A stretch of DNA of 64,000 nucleotides from Truepera sp. (GTDB lineage Bacteria > Deinococcota > Deinococci > Deinococcales > Trueperaceae): NCBI GenBank assembly GCA_032027045.1, contig JAVSMU010000001.1:1182646-1246645 (forward strand), written 5' to 3'. The notes beneath the pieces were generated by a model. It searched no databases. It was not told the origin of the DNA and was given only the letters and a program-made list of their open reading frames with translations. Made by a program: the position numbers and the translations under genes. Positions 45,139 through 57,774 of the stretch are shown piece by piece (the first letter of the stretch is position 1; every line of letters starts with the position of its first letter).

Positions 45139-45767
45139 GCGGGGGTGAGCCCCTGTTGACCGGCGTCGCCGCCGAGGCGATTGCGACGTTGGGCCGCGTT
45201 GCCCTGGGGTCGGTGAGCCCGGCGAAGGTCAGTGCCGTGGAGACCGCGCTGCGGCGCGTTCACGGCGGGTTCGTCGCCGTGACGCCCGTTCGAGCCCCGT
45301 CACACGTGGCGAACCAGCCGGTGGGCGACGAGGAGACCTTCCGGGGCGCCCGGGCGAGGGCCGCGGGCGCTCTGAGGCTGGTGCCAGGCGCGTTGCTGGG
45401 CATCGGCATAGAGGCCGGAGTAGCGTGGCGCCCGACCGCCGCCCGGGGCGGGGAAGGGCGTGGCGCCGAACCGCCGGGGCCCCGGTTGTTCACGAGCGCG
45501 TGGGTGGTCGCCGTTGACCGCTACGGCCTGGAGGGAAGCGCTTGCAGCGCGGCGTTCGAGGTTCCCGACCACCTGGCCGGGCCCGTGATGAGGGGCGCGG
45601 AGTTGGGCACGGCGCTGGACGCTGCCTTCGGCCTCGAGAGGGCGAAGGACGGCCCCGGCGCAGCGGGGGTGCTGAGCCGGGGCCTGGTCACGCGGTCGGA
45701 ACTGTACGTGCAGGCCGTACTCTTGGCCCTGCTCCCGTGGGTGGCACCGGAGCCCCCAGGCGGCTAG
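45135..45767 (+). CDS. DUF84 family protein (inosine/xanthosine triphosphatase type)
   Basis: 210 aa from TTG at 45135, overlapping the manA stop (TTGA). Relatives such as YjjX remove non-canonical purine triphosphates. Family marks: LGSVSPAKVSAVETALRR, VANQPVGDEETFRGARARA, GIEAGV and LGTALDAAFG. A Gly/Pro/Arg-rich insertion of about 17 residues follows GIEAGVAW. The start codon is uncertain because TTG is weak, but coupling to manA supports it. Confidence 0.8.
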   Translation: MSGGEPLLTGVAAEAIATLGRVALGSVSPAKVSAVETALRRVHGGFVAVTPVRAPSHVANQPVGDEETFRGARARAAGALRLVPGALLGIGIEAGVAWRPTAARGGEGRGAEPPGPRLFTSAWVVAVDRYGLEGSACSAAFEVPDHLAGPVMRGAELGTALDAAFGLERAKDGPGAAGVLSRGLVTRSELYVQAVLLALLPWVAPEPPGG

Positions 45768-45869
45768 GTCGGCGATGGGCGGTCCGCGCTCGACCCGGCG
45801 GAGCGGCCCGGGGCGTGCTTGGCTCCGTCCAGGCTCTCCGCCTACTTGACGGCGTAGGCGACCTGGGCC

Positions 45870-48272
<2,403 letters not shown>

Positions 48273-48377
48273 ACGGCTATTCAACCCCCTCACGAGGCAT
48301 CGTCTCCGTAAGGTGGCTGACGACGCCTAGGCGACGTTCCGGGGCCGTTCTGGGGAGTAGGCGCCGGCGCACGCTGA

Positions 48378-49754
48378 CTACAATTCGATGGGCACGTCAC
48401 GCTCCGGTGTCATGGCGCGCTGAGAAGTCGCGTTCAACTGGGCAGCGAAGCCGTCCATCACCTCGGGCTCGCCGTGCACGATGAGCACCTTCTCGGCGCG
48501 CGTGGGCTCCAAGAACGCCATCAGGTCGTCGTGATCCGCGTGCGCCGAGAACCCCTTGATGTTCTCGACGCTTGCCTTCACGGCGATCTCCTCGCCGAAG
48601 ATCCGGACCCGCTGGGCCCCGTCGAGGAGGATGCGGCCGAGCGTGCCCCGAGCCTGGTAGCCGACGATCACGAGGCTCGCCTCCTCGCGCCAGAGGTTGT
48701 GCTTGAGGTGATGCCTGATGCGTCCCCCGGTCATCATTCCCGAACCGGCGATGATGACCGCGCCGCCCTCGAACGAGTTGATCGCTTTCGACTCCTCGGC
48801 CGTCACGGTGTACTGCATGGTGGGCGGCTCGAACGGGTCGTCGTCCGATGCCAGCTGGCGGGCGATGGCGGGCCGGAAGTCGTTGGCGCACTCCTGGTAG
48901 AGGTGGGTCATCTTGGCGGCCATGGGTGAGTCGAGGAACACGGGAACGCTCGGCACGTCGCCGGCGGTCATGAAGCGATCGAGCAGGTAGAGGATCTGCT
49001 GCGCGCGCTCCGTGGCGAAGGTCGGGATCATGACCTTGCCGCCACGGCCGAGGGACCGCTTGAGCACGTCGAGGAAGTGCGCCTCGGTGACGGCGCGGCT
49101 GGGGTGTACCTGGTCGGCGTACGTCGACTCGATGACGAGCACGTCACACTCGCCCGGCGGCAGCGCCGGTGCCTGGATGGTGCTCTCCCGGTTGCCCAGG
49201 TCGCCCGAGAATACGAGGCGCGCCTCCGGCGTCGAGATCTCGATGTAGGCGCTGCCAAGGATGTGACCCGCGGGCCTGAAGGTGGCCGTCACCTTGGCGC
49301 CCAGCGGCACGGGCGCGCCCATGCCGATGCCCTTGAAGCGGGCGATCGCCGCCTCGGCGTCGGCCGACGTGTAGAGCGGCGCCTCCAGCTCGTGCTCCCG
49401 CCCCGCGCGCCGCGCCTTGCGCAGGCTGCGTTCGAAGTCCTCCTCCTGCAACTTGGCGGAGTCGCGCAGGATCACGGCGGCCACCTCGGCCGTCGCGCGG
49501 GTCGCGATGAAGGCGCCGGGGTAACCCCGCTTCACGAGCAGCGGCAGGCGCCCGACGTGATCGAGGTGCCCGTGGGTGACCAGCACCGCGTTCAGGGAGG
49601 CCGGATCGAACGGCAAGGGCTGCGAGTTCAGCGCGTCGAGCTCGGCGCCGCCCTGGAAGAGCCCGCAGTCCACCAGTAGGCCGTAGTCGCCGACCTCCAG
49701 GTGGTGACAGCTCCCGGTCACGGTGCGTGCGGCGCCGGCGCTGGTGAACCTCAC
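48378..49754 (-). CDS. MBL-fold beta-CASP ribonuclease (YSH1/CPSF-like)
   Basis: 458 aa from GTG at 49754 with GGAGCAGGGC upstream. Metallo-beta-lactamase core: FTSAGAARTVTGSCHHLE, LVTHGHLDHVGRLPLL, FSGDLGNRES. Beta-CASP domain: ESTYADQVHP, IPTFATERAQQIL, GSGMMTGGRI; final motif GFSAHADHDDLM and VHGEPEVM. RNA-processing endo- or exonuclease. GTG overlaps the previous gene's stop (GTGA), so the two MBL genes form an operon; the read-through of frames upstream of 49754 is not part of this protein. Confidence 0.92.
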   Translation of the reverse strand: MRFTSAGAARTVTGSCHHLEVGDYGLLVDCGLFQGGAELDALNSQPLPFDPASLNAVLVTHGHLDHVGRLPLLVKRGYPGAFIATRATAEVAAVILRDSAKLQEEDFERSLRKARRAGREHELEAPLYTSADAEAAIARFKGIGMGAPVPLGAKVTATFRPAGHILGSAYIEISTPEARLVFSGDLGNRESTIQAPALPPGECDVLVIESTYADQVHPSRAVTEAHFLDVLKRSLGRGGKVMIPTFATERAQQILYLLDRFMTAGDVPSVPVFLDSPMAAKMTHLYQECANDFRPAIARQLASDDDPFEPPTMQYTVTAEESKAINSFEGGAVIIAGSGMMTGGRIRHHLKHNLWREEASLVIVGYQARGTLGRILLDGAQRVRIFGEEIAVKASVENIKGFSAHADHDDLMAFLEPTRAEKVLIVHGEPEVMDGFAAQLNATSQRAMTPERDVPIEL

Positions 49755-50671
49755 GCCCTGCTCCACTCGAGCCGCGAGTCGACGACGGCGCAGTCGACGA
49801 GCCCCAGTTCTCGCAGCCGCCCCAGGTGGGCGGAAACCACGCAGTAGTTCAGGTGGTAGCGCGCGAGGTCGGTCATGACGATCCCGAGGGCGCGGGCCGA
49901 GCCGGCGACGACCTCCTCGGTGGAGGAGCCATGGCAACAGTCGAGTATCGCGCCGGCGGCGCGCAGCACGGCGCGGCGGTTGAGGTCGGCCACCCCCTCC
50001 AGGTCGGTCGTGGGGGCTCCGTGGCCGGGCAGCAGCAAGCGTGCCGGCTGGGCCGCCACGGTGTCGAAGGCCGCCAGTTGGCCCATCACGTCCTGGGCGA
50101 ACGGTATCGGGTACTTCTCGAGTGTCTCGACCCCGAAGACAGCGTCGGCGGCCAGCAGGACGTCGTCCACCAAGACGGCCAGTTGGCGGTGGGCGTGGCC
50201 GCGGACGTCGACCAGGGTGAGCGTGACGCCACCCACGGTTTCCTCGCCGGCGCCGATCACACGGTGGACGGGGGAGGGGTCCGCCTGCAGCCACTTGCCG
50301 GTCAGCTCGGGCAGCGGTTTGGCGCCGTGGAAGAGGTAGACGGGCTCCAGGTAGGGTGTCCGGATGATCTCGGCCTCCACCTCGGGCGCCCACACCTGGG
50401 CCTGGGGGAACTGCCGCAGGAGGTAGGCGTTGCCGCCGTAATGATCGGCGTGGCTGTGGGTCGTGAGGATGACGCTCAGCTCGAGGTCCAGAGCCTCGAG
50501 CGCCTTGCGGATCTTGCGGCCGTACTCCTTGTCCTGGCCGCTGTCGACCAGCAGGGCCTTGCCCTCGCCGATCTCGACGATGGCGCAGTTCACGCCGCCG
50601 AGAACGGCGTGAACGCGGTCGGATAGTGGTTCCGACAACCGGCGTGCCTGCTCTTGCGCTACTTCGGGCAT
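49751..50671 (-). CDS. Metallo-beta-lactamase fold hydrolase
   Basis: 306 aa. Metal site TTHSHADHYGGNAYLL, GHAHRQLAVLVDDVLLAADAVFG and LLPGHGAPT. After the catalytic core (to about 215) comes a helical C-terminal part of about 80 residues. Substrate unknown. ATG at 50671 follows TAGTCT by 5 bases, so it is probably leaderless and starts the operon with the beta-CASP nuclease. Confidence 0.87.
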   Translation of the reverse strand: MPEVAQEQARRLSEPLSDRVHAVLGGVNCAIVEIGEGKALLVDSGQDKEYGRKIRKALEALDLELSVILTTHSHADHYGGNAYLLRQFPQAQVWAPEVEAEIIRTPYLEPVYLFHGAKPLPELTGKWLQADPSPVHRVIGAGEETVGGVTLTLVDVRGHAHRQLAVLVDDVLLAADAVFGVETLEKYPIPFAQDVMGQLAAFDTVAAQPARLLLPGHGAPTTDLEGVADLNRRAVLRAAGAILDCCHGSSTEEVVAGSARALGIVMTDLARYHLNYCVVSAHLGRLRELGLVDCAVVDSRLEWSRA

Positions 50672-50676
50672 GAGTC

Positions 50677-50682
50677 AGACTA
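50677..50682 (-). promoter_or_regulatory. Likely -10 box of the MBL operon (leaderless)
   Basis: TAGTCT on the minus strand, 5 bases before ATG at 50671. Confidence 0.45.
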
Positions 50683-50740
50683 CCGGGCATGGCGCGAGTT
50701 CGCCATGAGCGGTGCCGGGGTGCCCGCGGATTCTGCCGGT

Positions 50741-50814
50741 GCGCCAGGGCTACGGATGGTAGCTGGTTGCGCCGCCGCGCCAGGGCTACGGTTGGCTGCT
50801 AGGCGCGCCGCCGC
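50741..50814. repeat. Duplicated 38-base unit spanning the rsmB stop codon
   Basis: Units 50741-50778 and 50777-50814 match at 32 of 38 bases with a 36-base period. The second contains the rsmB stop (50801-50799) and its last codons. Confidence 0.8.
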
Positions 50815-52124
50815 AGCCTCGCCAGGTAGAAACCGTCGAGGCCCTCCAGTGGCAGGACGAACCTGCCGGCCCCGACGGCCAGCGTGGTCAGCGGTAGGGC
50901 GAAGTCCTCGGCCTGGAACTCCGGGTGGTGGTCCAGGAAGTCCGCGACCACGGCCGGGCCCTCCTCGGCGGTCAGTGCGCAGACGGCGTACTGCAGCATG
51001 CCGCCGGGCGCGGTGACTCCGGCGGCGCTCTCCAGCATGAGGCCCTGGCGCGCGGCGGCCGCGGTCACGTCGCCAGGCGTGAGGCGCAGCTTGATCTCGG
51101 GGTGACCGCGGAGCGTGCCGGTGCCGCTGCAGGGTGCGTCGAGCAGGACGAAGGGCGCCGGCTCGAGGTCGAGAGGGTGGGTCAGGTCGGCGATCACGTG
51201 CTCGGCCGCGAGGCCCAGCCGAGCCAGGTTCTTGCGCGCCGCAGCCACGTGCCGGGGGTTCAACTCCACGCTCGTCACCTCGGCCCCCAGCGCCGCCAAC
51301 ACGGCGCTCTTGACGCCGCCCCCGCTAGCGAGGTCGAGGACCCGGTCGCCCGTTCCAGCTCCGAGCAACAGCGCGGCGGCCAGTGAGGTGGGGTTCTGAG
51401 GCTGCACGAGTCCGAGCTCGAATGCCGACAGCCGGTCGACGCTCAACGGCGCCCTGACCCGAAGGCTCTTCGGCCAACCCGGGTGCACGCTTACTTGCAG
51501 GGGAAGCGCCGTCGCGCCTTCTCGGGTCAGTTGCGCCTCGGCATCCTCGCTGAAGGCGGTCAACCAGAGTGGCTCCGGCTCGAGCATGGCAGCAGACGCC
51601 GCCCCCGCTGCGGCGGCGCCCAGGCCCCGCACCAGGGACGCGCATAGCCATGACGGTAACGAGGCTTCAACGGCAGGGTCGCCGGCGGTCGCCGGGGGAC
51701 GCACGCGCCGAAGCACGGCGTTCACCAGGCCAGAGAGCGCCTTCGCCTCGGCCTTGGTCAAGCTCACCCACGCGTTCACGGCCGCGTAGGCCGGCGTGCC
51801 GCGGTAAAGGATCTCGTACGCCCCCAAGCGAAGTATCTCGCGCACGGCAGGGGGGAGCCGCTCCGGCTTGGCCAGGAGCGGCGCCAGCGCGGCGTCCAGG
51901 AGGATGCGCCGCCGGGCCGCGCCGTACGCGAGGTCCGTGACCAGGGCGCGGTCCTCCCGCGCCAGGCCCGATCTTGCCAGCAGGTCGTTGAGGGTCGGCG
52001 CGAGGAACTCGCCATGCTCCATGCGGTTGAGCGCCTCGAGCGCCACCCGCCGCGCGGCCTCGCCGGGCCTCCCACGCGGTACGCCACGGTCGGTCGTCGA
52101 GTTAAGCGCGCCGCCCTTCGCCAT
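50799..52124 (-). CDS. rsmB: 16S rRNA (cytosine-C5) methyltransferase, RsmB type
   Basis: 441 aa. N-terminal NusB-like helical RNA-binding domain (about 20-150: RRVALEALNRMEHGEF, LAYGAARRRILLD) and C-terminal methyltransferase. SAM motif LDLASGGGVKSAVLAALGAEV, catalytic DAPCSGTGTLRGHPEIK and the second Cys in LQYAVCALTAEEG. In E. coli RsmB modifies C967. Motif I is slightly unusual (ASGGGVKS in place of the common APGGKT). ATG at 52124 is preferred to GTG at 52148 because TACATT lies 6 bases before it. Confidence 0.88.
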   Translation of the reverse strand: MAKGGALNSTTDRGVPRGRPGEAARRVALEALNRMEHGEFLAPTLNDLLARSGLAREDRALVTDLAYGAARRRILLDAALAPLLAKPERLPPAVREILRLGAYEILYRGTPAYAAVNAWVSLTKAEAKALSGLVNAVLRRVRPPATAGDPAVEASLPSWLCASLVRGLGAAAAGAASAAMLEPEPLWLTAFSEDAEAQLTREGATALPLQVSVHPGWPKSLRVRAPLSVDRLSAFELGLVQPQNPTSLAAALLLGAGTGDRVLDLASGGGVKSAVLAALGAEVTSVELNPRHVAAARKNLARLGLAAEHVIADLTHPLDLEPAPFVLLDAPCSGTGTLRGHPEIKLRLTPGDVTAAAARQGLMLESAAGVTAPGGMLQYAVCALTAEEGPAVVADFLDHHPEFQAEDFALPLTTLAVGAGRFVLPLEGLDGFYLARLRRRA

Positions 52125-52130
52125 CAGATC

Positions 52131-52136
52131 AATGTA
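52131..52136 (-). promoter_or_regulatory. Likely -10 box of rsmB (leaderless)
   Basis: TACATT on the minus strand, 6 bases before ATG at 52124; it decides the rsmB start. Confidence 0.45.
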
Positions 52137-52166
52137 CGCCACCGGCACTCGGCGGAAGGGCCCAGG

Positions 52167-52469
52167 TCAGGTGGGGTCTTCGTTCCTCGAGCGCTCCTCG
52201 CCAGCCAGCATGAACGACTCGATCAGGAACCTGACGGCCGTGCGCTCCTCGTCGTGGAGCTCCAGCTTCACGAACGAGGGGACCGTATGCAGCCCGAGCC
52301 CCTCGGACTCGATGTACGACCGCGCGATGGCGATGGCCTTGACGGCCTGGTTGACGGCGTGCGGCCCGATGGCCTGCACCTCCACCTCGCTGGCACTCCG
52401 CAATAGCGCCGCGATGGCGCCCGCCACCGAGTTCGGCCGGGATGAACCTGATACGCGTAGGATTTCGAT
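52167..52469 (-). CDS. spoVS: Stage V sporulation protein S family (SpoVS), probable AUC start
   Basis: About 100 aa. The conserved SpoVS sequence is plain: EILRVSGSSRPNSVAGAIAA, then VEVQAIGPHAVNQAVKAIAIA and DEERTAVRFLIE. SpoVS is a small Alba-like nucleic-acid-binding protein, widespread in non-sporulating Deinococcota. The family starts M-E-x-L-K/R-V-S. Here that position is an ATC codon (52469-52467) with GGAGG 6 bases upstream, and no ATG, GTG or TTG is near. The only standard start in frame is at 52655, which would add 62 residues unlike the family. I favour AUC initiation; the alternative is a long N-terminal extension. Confidence 0.75.
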   Translation of the reverse strand: MEILRVSGSSRPNSVAGAIAALLRSASEVEVQAIGPHAVNQAVKAIAIARSYIESEGLGLHTVPSFVKLELHDEERTAVRFLIESFMLAGEERSRNEDPT

Positions 52470-52569
52470 GTCCGACCTCCAAGACGCAAATCTGGTTAGA
52501 TTCTGTACCGCCAGCGGGCGACCGGCGTACTCGGTCGTCACGTCCGGGCGCCGAGAACGGCCGCGGCGC

Positions 52570-52601
52570 GGCGTTCCGGCCGGCGCCTCGGTTGGAACGC
52601 C
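52570..52601. other. 8-bp hairpin upstream of spoVS
   Basis: GGCGTTCC (52570-52577) and GGAACGCC (52594-52601) can pair around a 16-base loop, in the stretch between the spoVS ribosome site and the ilv promoter. Role unknown. Confidence 0.35.
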
Positions 52602-52648
52602 GGTCCCGCGTGAGCTGCCGGCTGTGCCGCACGAGGAGCACATTCGCC

Positions 52649-52678
52649 TTGACACGGCCCGAAGGGCGCCCTTATAGT
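52649..52678 (+). promoter_or_regulatory. Sigma-70 type promoter of the ilv-leu operon
   Basis: TTGACA (52649-52654), an 18-base spacer and TATAGT (52673-52678). Transcription should begin at about 52685-52687, at the start codon of the leader ORF. Confidence 0.8.
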
Positions 52679-52686
52679 GCGCGCCA

Positions 52687-52758
52687 ATGACGGATTCACG
52701 GTTCGGGGCGACGATCAGCTGGGGCCTAATTCTCAGCTCGAGGGGTCGTGCCGGCTAG
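52687..52758 (+). CDS. Leader peptide for branched-chain amino acid attenuation (23 residues)
   Basis: ATG at 52687 lies 8 bases after the -10 box, so it would be translated from a leaderless mRNA. The peptide MTDSRFGATISWGLILSSRG... has four Ile/Leu codons among residues 10-16 (I-S-W-G-L-I-L) and stops at 52756-52758. A terminator hairpin follows at 52781. Promoter, short ORF rich in regulatory amino acids, terminator, then ilvB is the classic attenuator layout. The peptide is too short for firm proof. Confidence 0.65.
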   Translation: MTDSRFGATISWGLILSSRGRAG

Positions 52759-52780
52759 CCGTCGTTCAAGCCTGCCCATG

Positions 52781-52813
52781 AGCCCCGCCGGATGCGAATC
52801 GGCGGGGCTTTTC
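52781..52813 (+). terminator. Attenuator-like intrinsic terminator upstream of ilvB
   Basis: AGCCCCGCCG (52781-52790) and CGGCGGGGCT (52800-52809) form a 10-bp stem with a 9-base loop followed by TTT. CGGGGC at 52704-52709 and CCGGC at 52751-52755 could pair with the left arm as alternatives. It lies 23 bases after the leader stop and 55 before ilvB. Confidence 0.75.
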
Positions 52814-52867
52814 AGTTGGCCGCGGTGCTTGACCAGTTACTAGCGCAAGAGCAGGTGGAGGTAGTCG

Positions 52868-54577
52868 ATGACGGGTTCGGAAGTCGTGATGAAGATGCTC
52901 GAACGGCACGGCGTGGAGGTGATATTCGGGCACCCGGGCGGCGCGATCATGCCGATCTACGACGCGCTGTACGACTCGAAGATCAAGCACGTGCTGGTGC
53001 GCCACGAGCAGGGCGGCGCCCACATGGCCGACGCTTACTACCGCGCCAGCGGCAAGGTGGGGGTCTGTTTCGCGACCTCCGGGCCGGGGGCCACGAACCT
53101 GGTGACCGGCCTGGCCACGGCGATGATGGACTCCTCGGCCGTCGTCGCCATCACCGGCAACGTGCCCAGCGGGCTGATCGGCACCGATGCCTTCCAGGAG
53201 GCCGATGTCTACGGCATCACCGGGCCGGTCACCAAGCACAACTACCTCGTGAAGGACGTGGCCGACCTGCCGCGAGTCCTTGCCGAGGCCTTCCACATAG
53301 CCGGCACCGGCCGCCCCGGGCCCGTGCTGATCGACGTGCCAAAGAACGTCCAGCTCGCCAAGTTCGAGGGGTCGCTCGACGTCGAGATCGACCTGCCCGG
53401 CTACCGCCCGACGGTCGTGGGGCACGCGAAGCAGATCCGTAAGGCCGCCGAGGCCGTCATCGCCGCCAAGCGCCCCGTTCTCATCGTCGGGGGCGGCGGG
53501 CAGGTGGCGCCGCGCGAGGTGGCGGACCTGGTCGAGCGGACGGGCATCCCCGTCATAACGACGCTCATGGGCATCGGGTCCTACCCGCCCGCCGCGACCG
53601 AGACGCTGGGCATGCCCGGCATGCACGGGACCGTAACGGCGAACAAGGCCATCAGCAACTGCGACCTGATCCTGGCGGCCGGGATCCGCTTCGACGACCG
53701 CGTTACCGGCAAGATCAGCCGCTTCGCGCCCAACGCGACGGTGGTGCACATCGACATCGACCCGGCCGAGATCGGCAAGCTCGTGAGGGCCCACGTGCCG
53801 GTCGTGGGCGACCTGCGCGACGTGTTGCCCCGCCTGACGCAGGAGCTCGGCTACCTCGACATCGGTCCCTGGCGCGAGACGCTGCAGGGTTGGAAGGCCA
53901 CCTACCCCGAGAAGTACCAGCTCGACAAGCCACTGGTGTCTCAGGAGGTCCTCGCCATGCTGCGCGAGGCGACGGGCGGCAACTGCATCGTCGCCACCGA
54001 GGTCGGTCAGCACCAGATGTTCGCGGCGAGGCTCCTACCCACGACCAAGGCGCGCTCCTTCATCACTTCGGGCGGCCTGGGCACCATGGGCTTCGGCCTG
54101 CCGTCGGCCATCGGCGCCGCCATCGCGCGGCCGGGTGAGACGGTGGTGCTGGTCGCCGGTGACGGCAGCATCCAGATGAACATCCAGGAGCTCGCCACGC
54201 TATACAAGCAGAACCTGCCCATCGTCATCGCCATCCTCAACAACGGGATGCTCGGCATGGTGCGGCAGTGGCAGGAGCTCTTCCACGCCCAGCGTTACAG
54301 CGAGGTGTACCTCGCCGATTCCAACCCCGACTTCGCGAAGCTGGCGGGCGCCTACGGCATCGAGGGCCACAACATCTTCGACCGCGACGCCGCCAGGCCG
54401 GCCATCGAGGCCGCGATAGCCGCGAAGAAGCCGGTACTGCTCAACTTCTTCGTGTACGAGGCCGAGAAGGTGTTCCCGATGGTGCCGTCCGGCGCCGGGG
54501 TCGACGAGATGATCCTGGGCGACCAGGAACCGGCCGACGAGCCGACCGAGCCCGAGGTCGCGGCGGTGACCAAGTGA
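52868..54577 (+). CDS. ilvB: Acetolactate synthase large subunit
   Basis: 569 aa. TPP/FAD enzyme that condenses pyruvate with pyruvate or 2-ketobutyrate, first common step to valine, leucine and isoleucine. The TPP-activating Glu is in HEQGGAHMADAY; later motifs are NLVTGLATAMMDSSAVVAI, VTKHNYLVKD, the TPP site GDGSIQMNIQELAT and NNGMLGMVRQWQ. ATG at 52868 follows GGAGG. Stop overlaps ilvN. Confidence 0.95.
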   Translation: MTGSEVVMKMLERHGVEVIFGHPGGAIMPIYDALYDSKIKHVLVRHEQGGAHMADAYYRASGKVGVCFATSGPGATNLVTGLATAMMDSSAVVAITGNVPSGLIGTDAFQEADVYGITGPVTKHNYLVKDVADLPRVLAEAFHIAGTGRPGPVLIDVPKNVQLAKFEGSLDVEIDLPGYRPTVVGHAKQIRKAAEAVIAAKRPVLIVGGGGQVAPREVADLVERTGIPVITTLMGIGSYPPAATETLGMPGMHGTVTANKAISNCDLILAAGIRFDDRVTGKISRFAPNATVVHIDIDPAEIGKLVRAHVPVVGDLRDVLPRLTQELGYLDIGPWRETLQGWKATYPEKYQLDKPLVSQEVLAMLREATGGNCIVATEVGQHQMFAARLLPTTKARSFITSGGLGTMGFGLPSAIGAAIARPGETVVLVAGDGSIQMNIQELATLYKQNLPIVIAILNNGMLGMVRQWQELFHAQRYSEVYLADSNPDFAKLAGAYGIEGHNIFDRDAARPAIEAAIAAKKPVLLNFFVYEAEKVFPMVPSGAGVDEMILGDQEPADEPTEPEVAAVTK

Positions 54578-55071
54578 GCGCAAGGCACGTGCTCAGCGTG
54601 GTCGTGCGCGACCAGCCGGGCGTCCTCGTGCGCATCGCCAGCCTCTTCGCCAGGCGCGGTTTCAACATCGAGTCGCTGTCCGTGGCCCAGACCGAGCGTC
54701 CGGGAATCAGCCGCACGACCTTCGTCGTCAGCGGTTCCGACGACACCATGGAGCAAGTCGAGAAGCAGCTGCAGAAGCTCATCGACGTGCTGACGGTCGT
54801 CGATCACACCCGCAGCCGCTCCGTGGACCGCGAGCTGATGCTCCTCAAGGTCTCGGTCAAGAACCCCGACGAGCGCGTGGAGATCAGGCAGATCGCTCAG
54901 GACTTCCGCGCCCACATCGTCGACGTTGCACGCTCGGCGCTCGTGTTCGAGGTGACCGGCGACGAGGCCAAGATGGACGCCTTCATAGAGCAGATGCGGC
55001 CCTTCGGGATCGTCGAACTGATCCGCACTGGACGAGTGGCCCTGGAGCGCACGACGGCGGCGCCCGCCTAG
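54574..55071 (+). CDS. ilvN: Acetolactate synthase small (regulatory) subunit
   Basis: 165 aa from GTG at 54574, 4-base overlap. ACT domain at residues 3-75 (LSVVVRDQPGVLVRIASLF, RRGFNIESLSV) that binds valine in relatives, then the C-terminal domain (RSVDRELMLLKV, VFEVTGDEAKMDAFI). Gives feedback control to IlvB. Confidence 0.95.
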   Translation: MSARHVLSVVVRDQPGVLVRIASLFARRGFNIESLSVAQTERPGISRTTFVVSGSDDTMEQVEKQLQKLIDVLTVVDHTRSRSVDRELMLLKVSVKNPDERVEIRQIAQDFRAHIVDVARSALVFEVTGDEAKMDAFIEQMRPFGIVELIRTGRVALERTTAAPA

Positions 55072-56181
<1,110 letters not shown>

Positions 56182-56217
56182 GTTCGCTCCCACCAGGGAG
56201 CGGGGAAGGTCAGAGGC

Positions 56218-57770
<1,553 letters not shown>

Positions 57771-57774
<4 letters not shown>

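Noticed and set aside
49755-50690. N-terminal 311-residue extension of the beta-CASP nuclease frame
   Set aside because: It is Arg/Pro-rich read-through of the adjacent MBL gene in another frame; GTG at 49754 has a ribosome site and the family start.
52470-52655. 62-residue N-terminal extension of SpoVS
   Set aside because: No resemblance to SpoVS, biased composition, and a ribosome site lies at the family start instead. Kept as the alternative to the AUC start.
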